Made by a program: the position numbers and the translations under genes. This document shows positions 26,455-33,772 of a DNA stretch of 64,000 nt, in pieces. The number at the start of each line of letters is the position of its first letter. Positions within the stretch are counted from its first letter, which is position 1. The DNA comes from UBA7803 sp041395905. Lineage in GTDB: Bacteria; Pseudomonadota; Gammaproteobacteria; Pseudomonadales; Azotimanducaceae. The stretch lies in contig JAWKZP010000011.1 of assembly GCA_041395905.1 (NCBI GenBank), positions 107,784 through 171,783 of the forward strand, read 5' to 3'. The notes beneath the pieces are model-generated. The model worked only from the letters and a program-made list of their open reading frames with translations. It did no database searches and had not been told where the DNA came from.

Positions 26455-27266
26455 AACCGACCCTCCGTGACGTCGTCACCGTACATCATGCGTGCGAACG
26501 TATCGTAGTTGGGACCCCGTCGCAGGTGCTGGCCACCGTCCACCGACAGGTTCACGCCCGTGATCCAGCTTGACTCCGGGCCGCACAGAAAGCGTACCGC
26601 CCGGGCGATGTCGTCGGGCACGCCGGTACGGCCGAGCGGCATGCAGTCGAGATAGTCCTGGTGCACGTCTTCCGTGGCGAACAGACCCGCGGCGATCTCC
26701 GTATCCACAAGACCCGGACAGACACTGTTGACGCGCACACCGGCGGCGCCCAACTCGTCGGCGCTGGTGCGCACCAGCATGTCGATTCCCGCTTTGCTGA
26801 CACAGTAGGCGTGCATGAACCGGTGCGTACGCACGCCGGCAATGGAAGAGATCGCGCACATGGCGCCGCCGCCGGCCCGCGCGATGGCGACGGCAGCGTG
26901 CTTGAAGGTGTAGAAGGTTCCGCTGAGGTTGGTCTGCAGCACCTGCTGCCACTGGGCATCTTCGGTGACGCTGAGCGGCGCAATGGCACCGGTGCCGGCG
27001 TTGGCCACCGCGATGGTGAGCGGCGCCCGGGCATTGGCCGCCTCGATGGCGGCGCGCACGGCGTCTTCATGGCCGACGTCGACCGCCTCCGCGTGGGCAT
27101 CTCCCAACGCGCGCAGCTCGACGAGCGCCGCGTCGAGCTTGTCCTGGCTGCGGCCCGCGATGGTCACCCGCGCGCCGTCCCCGACCAGCGCTTTCGCGCA
27201 GGCGAGCCCTATGCCGCTGCCGCCGCCGGTAATGAAGGCGTGCTGCCCGCTGAGCGCTGTGCTCAT
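26451..27266 (-). CDS. SDR family oxidoreductase
   Basis: A 271-residue short-chain dehydrogenase with TGGGSGIGLACAKALVGDGA, IAGRSQDKL (basic residues after strand 2, favouring NADP(H)), VANAGTG, Ser in ISSIAG and YCVSK. It leads the SDR-SDR-symporter unit and is divergent from the P450 operon across 138 bases. The cofactor preference appears opposite to that of its coupled neighbour, which would suit a two-step redox inversion; this is inference. Confidence 0.9.
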   Translation of the reverse strand: MSTALSGQHAFITGGGSGIGLACAKALVGDGARVTIAGRSQDKLDAALVELRALGDAHAEAVDVGHEDAVRAAIEAANARAPLTIAVANAGTGAIAPLSVTEDAQWQQVLQTNLSGTFYTFKHAAVAIARAGGGAMCAISSIAGVRTHRFMHAYCVSKAGIDMLVRTSADELGAAGVRVNSVCPGLVDTEIAAGLFATEDVHQDYLDCMPLGRTGVPDDIARAVRFLCGPESSWITGVNLSVDGGQHLRRGPNYDTFARMMYGDDVTEGRL

Positions 27267-27404
27267 GCCGCCTGTTCCCCCGTGATCAGACCTCTCTTCA
27301 GCCGGATACAGTAGGGGGCGCGGCCATGCAATGCAATTGCCAAGCGAGCGTCGGAGAGGCTAACTTACCGCACTGATCCCAGCCGCAGTGAGGCGTTCCG
27401 AAAC

Positions 27405-28742
27405 ATGGCCGAGGCATACGATTTTCATGACGCTGACGTCATCTCGCCCGACGTCTACGGGCGCATCGGCCACCCCCACCAGGCCTTCGCCTGGCTGCGC
27501 GCCAACGCCCCCCTGAAGCTGCTGGCGCCGACGGGGTTCCGGCCGTTCTGGGCCGTCACCAAGCACGCCGACATCATCGAGATCGAGAAGCAGCCGGAGC
27601 TCTTTGCCAGCGAGCCGCGCCCCATCCTGCTGCCCGAAGCCACGGAGCCGAACGTCCGTGAGGAAGTGCTGGTGCAGATCTTCGAGCGCCTCAAGGATTC
27701 CCCGAAGCTGCTCGAAGTGCTCGCCACCGCCGGGGACCGCGGCCTGATCCGCTCGCTGGTGCAGATGGATCCGCCGGACCACCCCAAGTACCGGGCGCTG
27801 GTGCAGCCCTGGTTCAAACCATCGAACATCAAGCGCCTCGACGACCGGCTCACCAGCATCATCAACGACATTCTCGACGACATGATGGGCGATGGCGGCG
27901 AGCGCGAGCTCGACTTCGTGCAGGACGTCGCCGTGTGGCCGCCGCTGAAGCTCATCACCGAGCTCCTCGGCGTGCCGGAGCAGGACGAATGGCGCATTCT
28001 GAAGCTGACCAACGAGCTGTTTGCCGGCGACGATCCGGAAATGCGCCGTGCCAGCGACGATCCGCTATCCGCCATCGACACCGTGAAAGACCTCTACAGC
28101 TACTTCACCGAGCTCACCGACGCGCGTCGCGCCAACCCCACGGAGGACCTGGCGTCCTACATCGCCAATGGCCGAATCGACGGCGAGTACCTGCCGTACA
28201 AGGAGCTCATCTCCTACTACATCATCGTGGCCACGGCTGGCCACGAAACCACGCGCACCGCCATTTCCGGCGGCCTGCACGCCCTGCTCAAACACCCCGA
28301 CCAGCTGCAGCAGCTGAAGGAAACCGTGCACGACGAGGATGCCGTCAAGCTCGCCGTGGAAGAGATGCTGCGCTGGACCACGGCCGTGAATCAGTTCTCC
28401 CGCACCGCCATGCAGGACTACGAGCTGCGCGGCCAGAAGATCCGCAAGGGCGACACGCTGGGCCTGTTCTACGCATCCGCCAACTTCGACGAGGACGTGT
28501 TCGACGATCCGTTCCGGTTCCGCATCGACCGCAAGCCCAACCGGCATCTGGCCTTCGGCACCGGCCCGCACCAGTGCCTGGGGCTGCTGCTGGCCCGTCT
28601 CGAGATGCGGATCTTCTTCACCCAGTTCATCCCACGCATAGAGCATATGGCGCTCGCCGGCGAGGGCGAGCATCTGCGCGCGAGCTTCGTGCACGGCTTC
28701 AAGCACCTGCCGATCCGCTTCAAGCTGAAGCCGGCGGCCTGA
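27405..28742 (+). CDS. Cytochrome P450
   Basis: A 445-residue soluble bacterial P450. The I-helix oxygen-binding motif is ATAGHETTRT, the K-helix ExxR is EEMLR, and the heme-ligand loop is HLAFGTGPHQCLG with the proximal Cys. No membrane anchor. It would insert oxygen into a lipophilic substrate using a separate ferredoxin/reductase that is not in the window. The phosphotransferase-like gene follows by eight bases, and an MmyB-like regulator closes the cluster. Substrate unknown. Confidence 0.95.
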   Translation: MAEAYDFHDADVISPDVYGRIGHPHQAFAWLRANAPLKLLAPTGFRPFWAVTKHADIIEIEKQPELFASEPRPILLPEATEPNVREEVLVQIFERLKDSPKLLEVLATAGDRGLIRSLVQMDPPDHPKYRALVQPWFKPSNIKRLDDRLTSIINDILDDMMGDGGERELDFVQDVAVWPPLKLITELLGVPEQDEWRILKLTNELFAGDDPEMRRASDDPLSAIDTVKDLYSYFTELTDARRANPTEDLASYIANGRIDGEYLPYKELISYYIIVATAGHETTRTAISGGLHALLKHPDQLQQLKETVHDEDAVKLAVEEMLRWTTAVNQFSRTAMQDYELRGQKIRKGDTLGLFYASANFDEDVFDDPFRFRIDRKPNRHLAFGTGPHQCLGLLLARLEMRIFFTQFIPRIEHMALAGEGEHLRASFVHGFKHLPIRFKLKPAA

Positions 28743-28750
28743 GGGGACGC

Positions 28751-29794
28751 GTGCACCCTGCCCTCAAACCGCTGGCCGACCGCTTCATCCGGTTCCTCAG
28801 CGAGCGCTGGCAGACACCCGTGATGCTGCGCACCATCGAGCAGATCCCCGGGGGCGCGTCCAGGGAAACCTACCGCGTGCGCGTGGAAGCCAGGGGCAAT
28901 GTAGAGGGCCTGATCCTGCGCCGCGACCCCAAGACCAGCCTGATCGATACCGAGCGCGCGCACGAGTACCGCACCTACGAAGCCGTGCACGGCTCCGCCA
29001 TTCCGGTGCCGGAACCGCTGTTCCTGGAGGAAGACGAGGCCTGGCTGGAGCGGCCGTTTTCGGTGATGCGGGAGATTCCAGGCTGCGAAACCAGCATCCC
29101 GAATCTGAGCACGCCGCCGTTCGCAGACAAGCGCGAAAAGATCGGCCGCAACAAGTGGACCCTGCTCGGCCGCCTGGCGACCATGGATATCACCGCGCTG
29201 GGCGTCACCGGATTCATGGAAACGCCCGAGCATCCGGCAGCCCGCGAGCTCGACTACTGGGCCGGAGTGATCGAAGCGGATGCGCTGCACCCGCAACCGG
29301 TAGCCGCCGCCACCATCCGCTGGCTGCGACGCAACCTGCCGCCGCCCAGCGGGCGGCTGTGCCTGGTGCATGGCGACTACCGCTCCGGAAACTTCCTCTA
29401 CGACACCGCTGGCGAGATCCGCGGGGTGCTCGACTGGGAGATGGCCCACATCGGCGAGCCGCTCGAGGATCTCGCCTGGTCGCTGGATCCGCTGTGGGGC
29501 TGGCCGGAGCGGCGGCTCGCCGGCAACCTGCTGCCGCGCGACCAGGCGCTCGAGATCTGGGAAGCCGCCAGCGGCATCCGTGTCGATCGCGAGGCGTTCC
29601 GCTGGTGGCAGGTGTTCGCCTCGCTCAAGGGGCTGGCGATCTGGATTTCCTCCACCGAAGACTTCATGCGCGGCGAGTCGAAGGAACCGATCCTGGCCAT
29701 GGCGGGCTGGATCATGACCGACCGCCAGAACCGCATTCTGGTGGACCGGCTCAATCCGGCGTCTGCGCATCAGTACGCGGAGCCGCTGCTGTGA
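28751..29794 (+). CDS. Phosphotransferase family protein (APH/ACAD10-like kinase)
   Basis: A 347-residue aminoglycoside-phosphotransferase-fold kinase. It shows the N-lobe loop IPGGASRETYRV, the catalytic loop LCLVHGDYRSGNFLY (HGDxxxxN) and the metal-binding LDWEMAHIGEPLEDLAW. Relatives beside P450, SDR and ACAD genes are usually linked to lipid or steroid catabolism, including the ACAD10/11 kinase domain thought to phosphorylate 4-hydroxyacyl-CoAs. GTG start at 28751. Its stop overlaps the next gene's GTG. Confidence 0.88.
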   Translation: MHPALKPLADRFIRFLSERWQTPVMLRTIEQIPGGASRETYRVRVEARGNVEGLILRRDPKTSLIDTERAHEYRTYEAVHGSAIPVPEPLFLEEDEAWLERPFSVMREIPGCETSIPNLSTPPFADKREKIGRNKWTLLGRLATMDITALGVTGFMETPEHPAARELDYWAGVIEADALHPQPVAAATIRWLRRNLPPPSGRLCLVHGDYRSGNFLYDTAGEIRGVLDWEMAHIGEPLEDLAWSLDPLWGWPERRLAGNLLPRDQALEIWEAASGIRVDREAFRWWQVFASLKGLAIWISSTEDFMRGESKEPILAMAGWIMTDRQNRILVDRLNPASAHQYAEPLL

Positions 29795-30225
29795 TCCCGC
29801 ACCCGGGCAAGGCGCTGGCGGACCTGGCCGTGAAGCTCGCAAGCAGCATCGCCCCGGAAACCAATTCCAGTTTCGCCATGGCCAACACCGGGCTGATCAG
29901 CATGCTGATGCTGGCGCTGTCCCAGGACAGCGAGCGCGCGGTGGCCAATCGCATGACCGATCTGAGCGCGCTGCACGCGCTGTTCGCGGAAGCCGCAGCG
30001 CGCTACCCCGATGCGCCGCAGACCGGCGCGCGGCTGAGCTTCTGCAAGCGGAGCCCGGCTTCGTTGCTGCTGTCGGACGTCGACGCCGTGCACGCCGACG
30101 GGTTCTCGCTGCTCATAGACCTGCATGCCTGGGCCGAGCAACACGCAGCGGAGCTGAACGCACAGATCTGGGACTTCCTGCTGGCCCACACCGAACGCAA
30201 CAGGTACGAGCTGCCCGGCGTCTGA
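29791..30225 (+). CDS. Small hypothetical protein coupled to the kinase (possibly DUF6285-like)
   Basis: A 144-residue, mostly helical protein. GTG at 29791 overlaps the kinase stop (GTGA). The opening IPHPGKALADLAVKLASSIAP and a helical body recall DUF6285 proteins, which often sit beside phosphotransferase-family genes, but the match is from memory and weak. No signal or membrane segment. The tight coupling suggests it works with the kinase. Confidence 0.6.
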   Translation: MIPHPGKALADLAVKLASSIAPETNSSFAMANTGLISMLMLALSQDSERAVANRMTDLSALHALFAEAAARYPDAPQTGARLSFCKRSPASLLLSDVDAVHADGFSLLIDLHAWAEQHAAELNAQIWDFLLAHTERNRYELPGV

Positions 30226-30330
30226 GCCCAGCCGGGCTCACCCTCGGTGGGCCCCCGGCAGTGCTCCCGCCGCCCGCCGCACCATTGGCGAACACCGCCT
30301 CGGGCAGGGCGGCGGGATCGGGGCTTGCAA

Positions 30331-30373
30331 GATAATCGCGCCAATTACTTCCTACGTAATGGTCGCGATTATC
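30331..30373. promoter_or_regulatory. 43-bp near-perfect palindrome, putative operator of the XRE/MmyB-like gene
   Basis: Arms GATAATCGCGCCAATTAC (30331-30348) and GTAATGGTCGCGATTATC (30356-30373) pair with two mismatches around a 7-base spacer. TATACT at 30382-30387 fits a -10 box for the regulator gene starting at 30421, so the right arm would cover the -35 region. Autorepression is the simplest reading. Confidence 0.65.
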
Positions 30374-30420
30374 CGCGCGCGTATACTTTCGGTTCAGCTG
30401 CACAACTGCCGGAGGCACCC

Positions 30421-31251
30421 ATGGCACAAGTCGCGCTGCGATCCACAGATGCGCCCCCGTTCGGCGGGATGCTGCGCGAATGGCGTCAACATCGACGCCT
30501 GAGCCAGCTGGCGCTGGCGCTCGCCTCCGGCATCTCCCAGCGCCACATCAGCTTTCTGGAAACCGGCCGCGCCAATCCGAGCCGGGGGATGGTGCTGGCC
30601 TTGGCCGACGCGCTGGACGTGCCGCTGCGTGAACGCAACGCACTGCTCACCAGCGGCGGCTTCGCCCCGGGCTACGCGGAGGCAGATCTGAACGATGACC
30701 AGATGGGCCTGTTCCGCGAGGCACTGCAGCTCGCCCTCGAGCATCACGAACCCTATCCGGCCATCGTCCTCGACGGCCGCTGGAACATGGTGATGGCCAA
30801 TCAGGGCGCGCTGCGGTTCTTCTCCCAGTTCACCGACCCCATCGCCGGCGTCGCCGCCATCGGCGCGCCCGAAACCTTCCAGATGGTGCGGCTGTGCCTG
30901 CACGAAGCCGGCCTGAAGCCGTACATCGTCAATTGGCACGAGCTGGTGTTCAGCTTTCTGCAGCGGGCCCGGCGCGCACTGCTGGTAAACCCCAGAGACT
31001 CACAGATGGCGGAGCTGATCGAGGAAATCCTGGGGCATCCCGAGGCGTCCCCCGAGTGGCGCCGGCCTGACCTGGGCGCGCCCCCGCCCGCCATCACCAT
31101 GCGCCTGCGCAAGGACGGGCGCACCTGGTCGCTGTTCACCATGCTCGCGCACTTCGGTGCTCCCCAGGACATCACCATCGAAGAGCTGTCGGTCGAGACC
31201 TTCTATCCCGCCGACGCCGCGACCCGGGAGCACCTGCTGGCCCTGACATAG
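30421..31251 (+). CDS. XRE-family regulator with MmyB-like ligand-binding domain
   Basis: A 276-residue regulator. An N-terminal helix-turn-helix (residues 17-75: LREWRQHRRLSQLALALASG, ISQRHISFLETGRANPS) is followed by an MLTR/MmyB-type ligand-binding domain starting near PYPAIVLDGRWNMVMANQGA. MmyB-like domains have been seen with bound fatty acid, so a lipid or acyl effector is plausible given the surrounding catabolic genes. A long palindrome overlaps its presumed promoter. It may also control the divergent SDR and P450 units. Confidence 0.9.
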   Translation: MAQVALRSTDAPPFGGMLREWRQHRRLSQLALALASGISQRHISFLETGRANPSRGMVLALADALDVPLRERNALLTSGGFAPGYAEADLNDDQMGLFREALQLALEHHEPYPAIVLDGRWNMVMANQGALRFFSQFTDPIAGVAAIGAPETFQMVRLCLHEAGLKPYIVNWHELVFSFLQRARRALLVNPRDSQMAELIEEILGHPEASPEWRRPDLGAPPPAITMRLRKDGRTWSLFTMLAHFGAPQDITIEELSVETFYPADAATREHLLALT

Positions 31252-31300
31252 GCGGCCGAGGGCGCCCAGGGGATCACGCAAGCGAGCCGTCTCGAACGGG

Positions 31301-31329
31301 TTGTGGTGGGCGCGCCGCGAGCATACAAT
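31301..31329 (+). promoter_or_regulatory. Sigma-70-type promoter of tRNA-Lys
   Basis: TTGTGG at 31301-31306 and TACAAT at 31324-31329 with a 17-base spacer, about 50 bases before the tRNA, followed by a GC-rich discriminator (TCGCGCTCG) as expected for a stable-RNA promoter. Confidence 0.6.
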
Positions 31330-31379
31330 TCGCGCTCGATTTTTCCGCTGCCGCCGGCGCTCCCGCCGGGATGCGCTCC

Positions 31380-31455
31380 GGGTCGTTAGCTCAGTTGGTA
31401 GAGCACCGGGCTTTTAACCCGTTGGTCCTGGGTTCGAGCCCCAGACGACCCACCA
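31380..31455 (+). tRNA. tRNA-Lys (anticodon TTT)
   Basis: A 76-base cloverleaf. Acceptor GGGTCGT pairs with ACGACCC, the D-arm is in TAGCTCAGTTGGTAGAGCA, the anticodon loop is CTTTTAA with anticodon TTT flanked by CCGGG/CCCG-type pairing, and the T-arm has GGTTCGAGCC. The CCA end is encoded. The adjacent receptor gene on the other strand ends nine bases away; no attachment-site duplication was seen. Confidence 0.97.
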
Positions 31456-31463
31456 CCCACTTC

Positions 31464-33530
31464 TCACAATCCTGCCTGCACGGTGACGATGAAGTTGCGC
31501 CCCGGCATGTTGGTGCCGGAGCCGTGCACGCGGTAGTCGCGATCCGCGAGATTCTCCACACCCGCGATCACGCGCAGCCGCGCGCTGAGGCGGTAGCCGC
31601 CGCGCAGATTGAGTACCGCATAGCCAGGGGTTCCGGTGGGCGGAATACGTGTGGTGTCCTGCTGATCCCTTGTGGAGAGCCGATCCTGCCGCGCGGCCGT
31701 CACCACCTCGGTCTCCAGCCAGAGCGGCCGGTCGCCCGGCGACCAGCGCAGGCCGAGGGAGCCGTTCAGGGGCATCAGGCGATCGATGGGCTCGTCCGCC
31801 ACCACCGGCTCCGATGTGGGGAAGGTACCCAGCTCGCCGTCGAGCCAGGCCGCCCGGGCGAACAGACTGAGCCCGTTGCCGAGCGAGGCGTTCCACGACA
31901 GCTCCACACCCTGTACCCAGCCGTCACCTACGTTCGCCTTGCTGACTTCGAACGCGCCGTCGATGGTACGCCCCGTGGGTACGCGCTGAATCAGATCATC
32001 CAGATCCGTGTGGAACACCGCCAGCTCGACGCGGAACTGCTCGGAACGCAACCGGACCCCCATCTCAGCGGTAAGGAAACGTTCCGGATCGAGTCCGGGG
32101 GCCGGCACCTCGAACTCGTTCGAGCGCGCCGTATCGAACCGTGTCAGATCCGACAGATTCGGCGCACGAAAACCCTGAGAGAGATTGGCGAACAGCGACA
32201 CCCGCTCTGGTTGCAGCGCCCAGTTCACGCCCAGGCTGCCAACCGTCGCTGCCCAGGAATCCGAGATCGCGATGGTGCCACCCGTTACCGGATCGAGCAC
32301 GCGATCGGCGTCAGCGTCTATCCAGGTGCGCCGCAGCCCCGCAACCAGGCCGACGCTATCGTTCACCTGCACGCGGTCCTGAACGTAGACGTCGACGCTG
32401 CGATAGTCGGCATCGTCAGCCACGGGACCCTGAACCGGATTGCGACTGGAGAAGGAGTCCACCGCATCGTGGTAGAAGTCGACCCCATAGGTCAGGCTGC
32501 CTACGCTGGACTGGCTGTGAAACTGAGCCAGCAGCCCAACCGTATCCACATCGAAGCCCTGCGCCTCGCGTGCGCCCGAGCTGCGGATTCGGTCTCGGGT
32601 CTCCTCGCTGCGGCCATAGCTGACGGTTACCACCGCACGATCCACCCAGCCATCGAGTTTGGAGTTACCCACGCGCAGATAAGCGAGGCGCCGCAGCTGA
32701 TCGAGCTCCCGGCGCCGGTCGCTGCCAATCCCAACGCCGTGCCAGGGCACCGCCGCGAGGGTGGTGTGTGTCCGGGGCACATTGTTCTGCCGCAGCTCGC
32801 TGGCGAACGCCTCCAGGCGCCAGCCGCCATCGAGGCGCAGCGCGCTCTTGAGATCGAACGCATGCTCGTCGTAGCCGATGCCGCGTTGCGTGCCGACGCT
32901 CGATCCGCCCTCGAGGTCGCCGAAGTTTCTCCCCGTCACCCCGCCGGCGAGCGCCAGGCGGTCGCTGAGCGCGCCAGCCATGGCAATGCGGCCGGTCAGC
33001 GAATGCTCTGCCGAAGCTGCGCGCACGAGCGCTTCGGAACGGCTGACGAAAGGGTCCGCCGTGAGCGCGTTCACCGTCGCGCCCACGGCATCGCTGCCAT
33101 ACAGCGCGGAGGTGGGCCCCTTGACCATTTCGATCCGGTCCAGGCTCAGCGTGTCTATGGTCGCCCAGTACTGATTCGGCCCGTCGCGGAACACGGAGTT
33201 GTTGACGCGGATACCATCGATCAGCAGCAGATTGCGAAAGCCCGTCATTCCCCGGACATAGGGGGAACCCTGTCCGAACGCGGTCTCCTGCACCATGACG
33301 CCCGGGATGTCGCGAAGGGCCTGGGGTAGCGTACGGTACTGAGTCTCGATCAGCGCTTCACGATCAACCACATGGGTCGTGAACGGCAGCTGCAACGCTG
33401 ACGCCGGTTCGCGCGTGGCGACCACCACCACCTCGTCAACGGCGCTCGCCTGCGCGCGGAGTTCCGGCACCACGAGCAGCGCCGTTGCCAGGCGGCCGAG
33501 CCAGACCGCGTACCATCGAATTGCCCTCAT
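31464..33530 (-). CDS. TonB-dependent outer membrane receptor
   Basis: A 688-residue receptor. A signal peptide (ends near VPELRAQA) is followed by a TonB-box-like DEVVVVATRE, a plug with LPQALRDIPGVMVQE, FRNLLLIDGIRVNNS and IEMVKGPTSALYGSDAVG, and a barrel ending in aromatic FIVTVQAGL. ATG 33530 is preferred to an upstream TTG since GGGGGAC precedes it. It follows the giant PKD gene on the same strand, but a strong hairpin and its own sigma-54-like element lie between. The substrate is not determinable; the plug resembles heme, siderophore and cobalamin receptors equally. Confidence 0.93.
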   Translation of the reverse strand: MRAIRWYAVWLGRLATALLVVPELRAQASAVDEVVVVATREPASALQLPFTTHVVDREALIETQYRTLPQALRDIPGVMVQETAFGQGSPYVRGMTGFRNLLLIDGIRVNNSVFRDGPNQYWATIDTLSLDRIEMVKGPTSALYGSDAVGATVNALTADPFVSRSEALVRAASAEHSLTGRIAMAGALSDRLALAGGVTGRNFGDLEGGSSVGTQRGIGYDEHAFDLKSALRLDGGWRLEAFASELRQNNVPRTHTTLAAVPWHGVGIGSDRRRELDQLRRLAYLRVGNSKLDGWVDRAVVTVSYGRSEETRDRIRSSGAREAQGFDVDTVGLLAQFHSQSSVGSLTYGVDFYHDAVDSFSSRNPVQGPVADDADYRSVDVYVQDRVQVNDSVGLVAGLRRTWIDADADRVLDPVTGGTIAISDSWAATVGSLGVNWALQPERVSLFANLSQGFRAPNLSDLTRFDTARSNEFEVPAPGLDPERFLTAEMGVRLRSEQFRVELAVFHTDLDDLIQRVPTGRTIDGAFEVSKANVGDGWVQGVELSWNASLGNGLSLFARAAWLDGELGTFPTSEPVVADEPIDRLMPLNGSLGLRWSPGDRPLWLETEVVTAARQDRLSTRDQQDTTRIPPTGTPGYAVLNLRGGYRLSARLRVIAGVENLADRDYRVHGSGTNMPGRNFIVTVQAGL

Positions 33531-33566
33531 CGAGTCCCCCGTTCCCAACTGATTTCTACCGGCAAA

Positions 33567-33581
33567 GCGAGAAGCATGCCA
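33567..33581 (-). promoter_or_regulatory. Candidate sigma-54 -24/-12 element upstream of the TonB receptor
   Basis: On the minus strand TGGCATGCTTCTCGC: GG and GC are separated by ten bases as RpoN requires, the -24 half matches TGGCAY-G, and the -12 half TCGC deviates from TTGC. Transcription would start near 33555, 25 bases before the receptor ATG. Confidence 0.45.
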
Positions 33582-33647
33582 GCTTCGGGTTCGGGGGATT
33601 GTTCTGAATTGTCAGCAGATTCATGGGGTTGCAGCACGGGACACGGA

Positions 33648-33692
33648 TTGTCCGGACAACGTCAACGCGCTGCCTGTCCGACACCTGGACAG
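33648..33692. promoter_or_regulatory. Clustered palindromes upstream of the TonB receptor
   Basis: TTGTCCGGACAA (33648-33659) is a perfect 12-bp palindrome, and CTGTCC/GGACAG (33674-33679 and 33687-33692) repeats the TGTCC...GGACA theme 15 bases on. Spacing and position upstream of the receptor's promoter element suggest paired operator sites; the binding protein is unknown. Confidence 0.4.
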
Positions 33693-33729
33693 AACTGAGG
33701 ACGGACTGCACACGAAGGTGGGACAGACC

Positions 33730-33758
33730 GGGCAGACCCACAGAGTGTGGGTCTGCCC
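33730..33758 (-). terminator. Hairpin terminator after the giant PKD gene
   Basis: Perfect 13-bp stem (GGGCAGACCCACA / TGTGGGTCTGCCC) with a 3-base loop, 15 bases past the PKD-gene stop. No T-run follows, so it may act as a Rho-assisted end or as an RNA-stabilising hairpin. Confidence 0.6.
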
Positions 33759-33772
33759 GAGCTGGACCGGGG

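Noticed and set aside
31380..31455. tRNA-Lys as an integration site for a genomic island covering the Rhs/PKD locus
   Set aside because: No integrase gene and no duplicated tRNA 3' end were found in the window.
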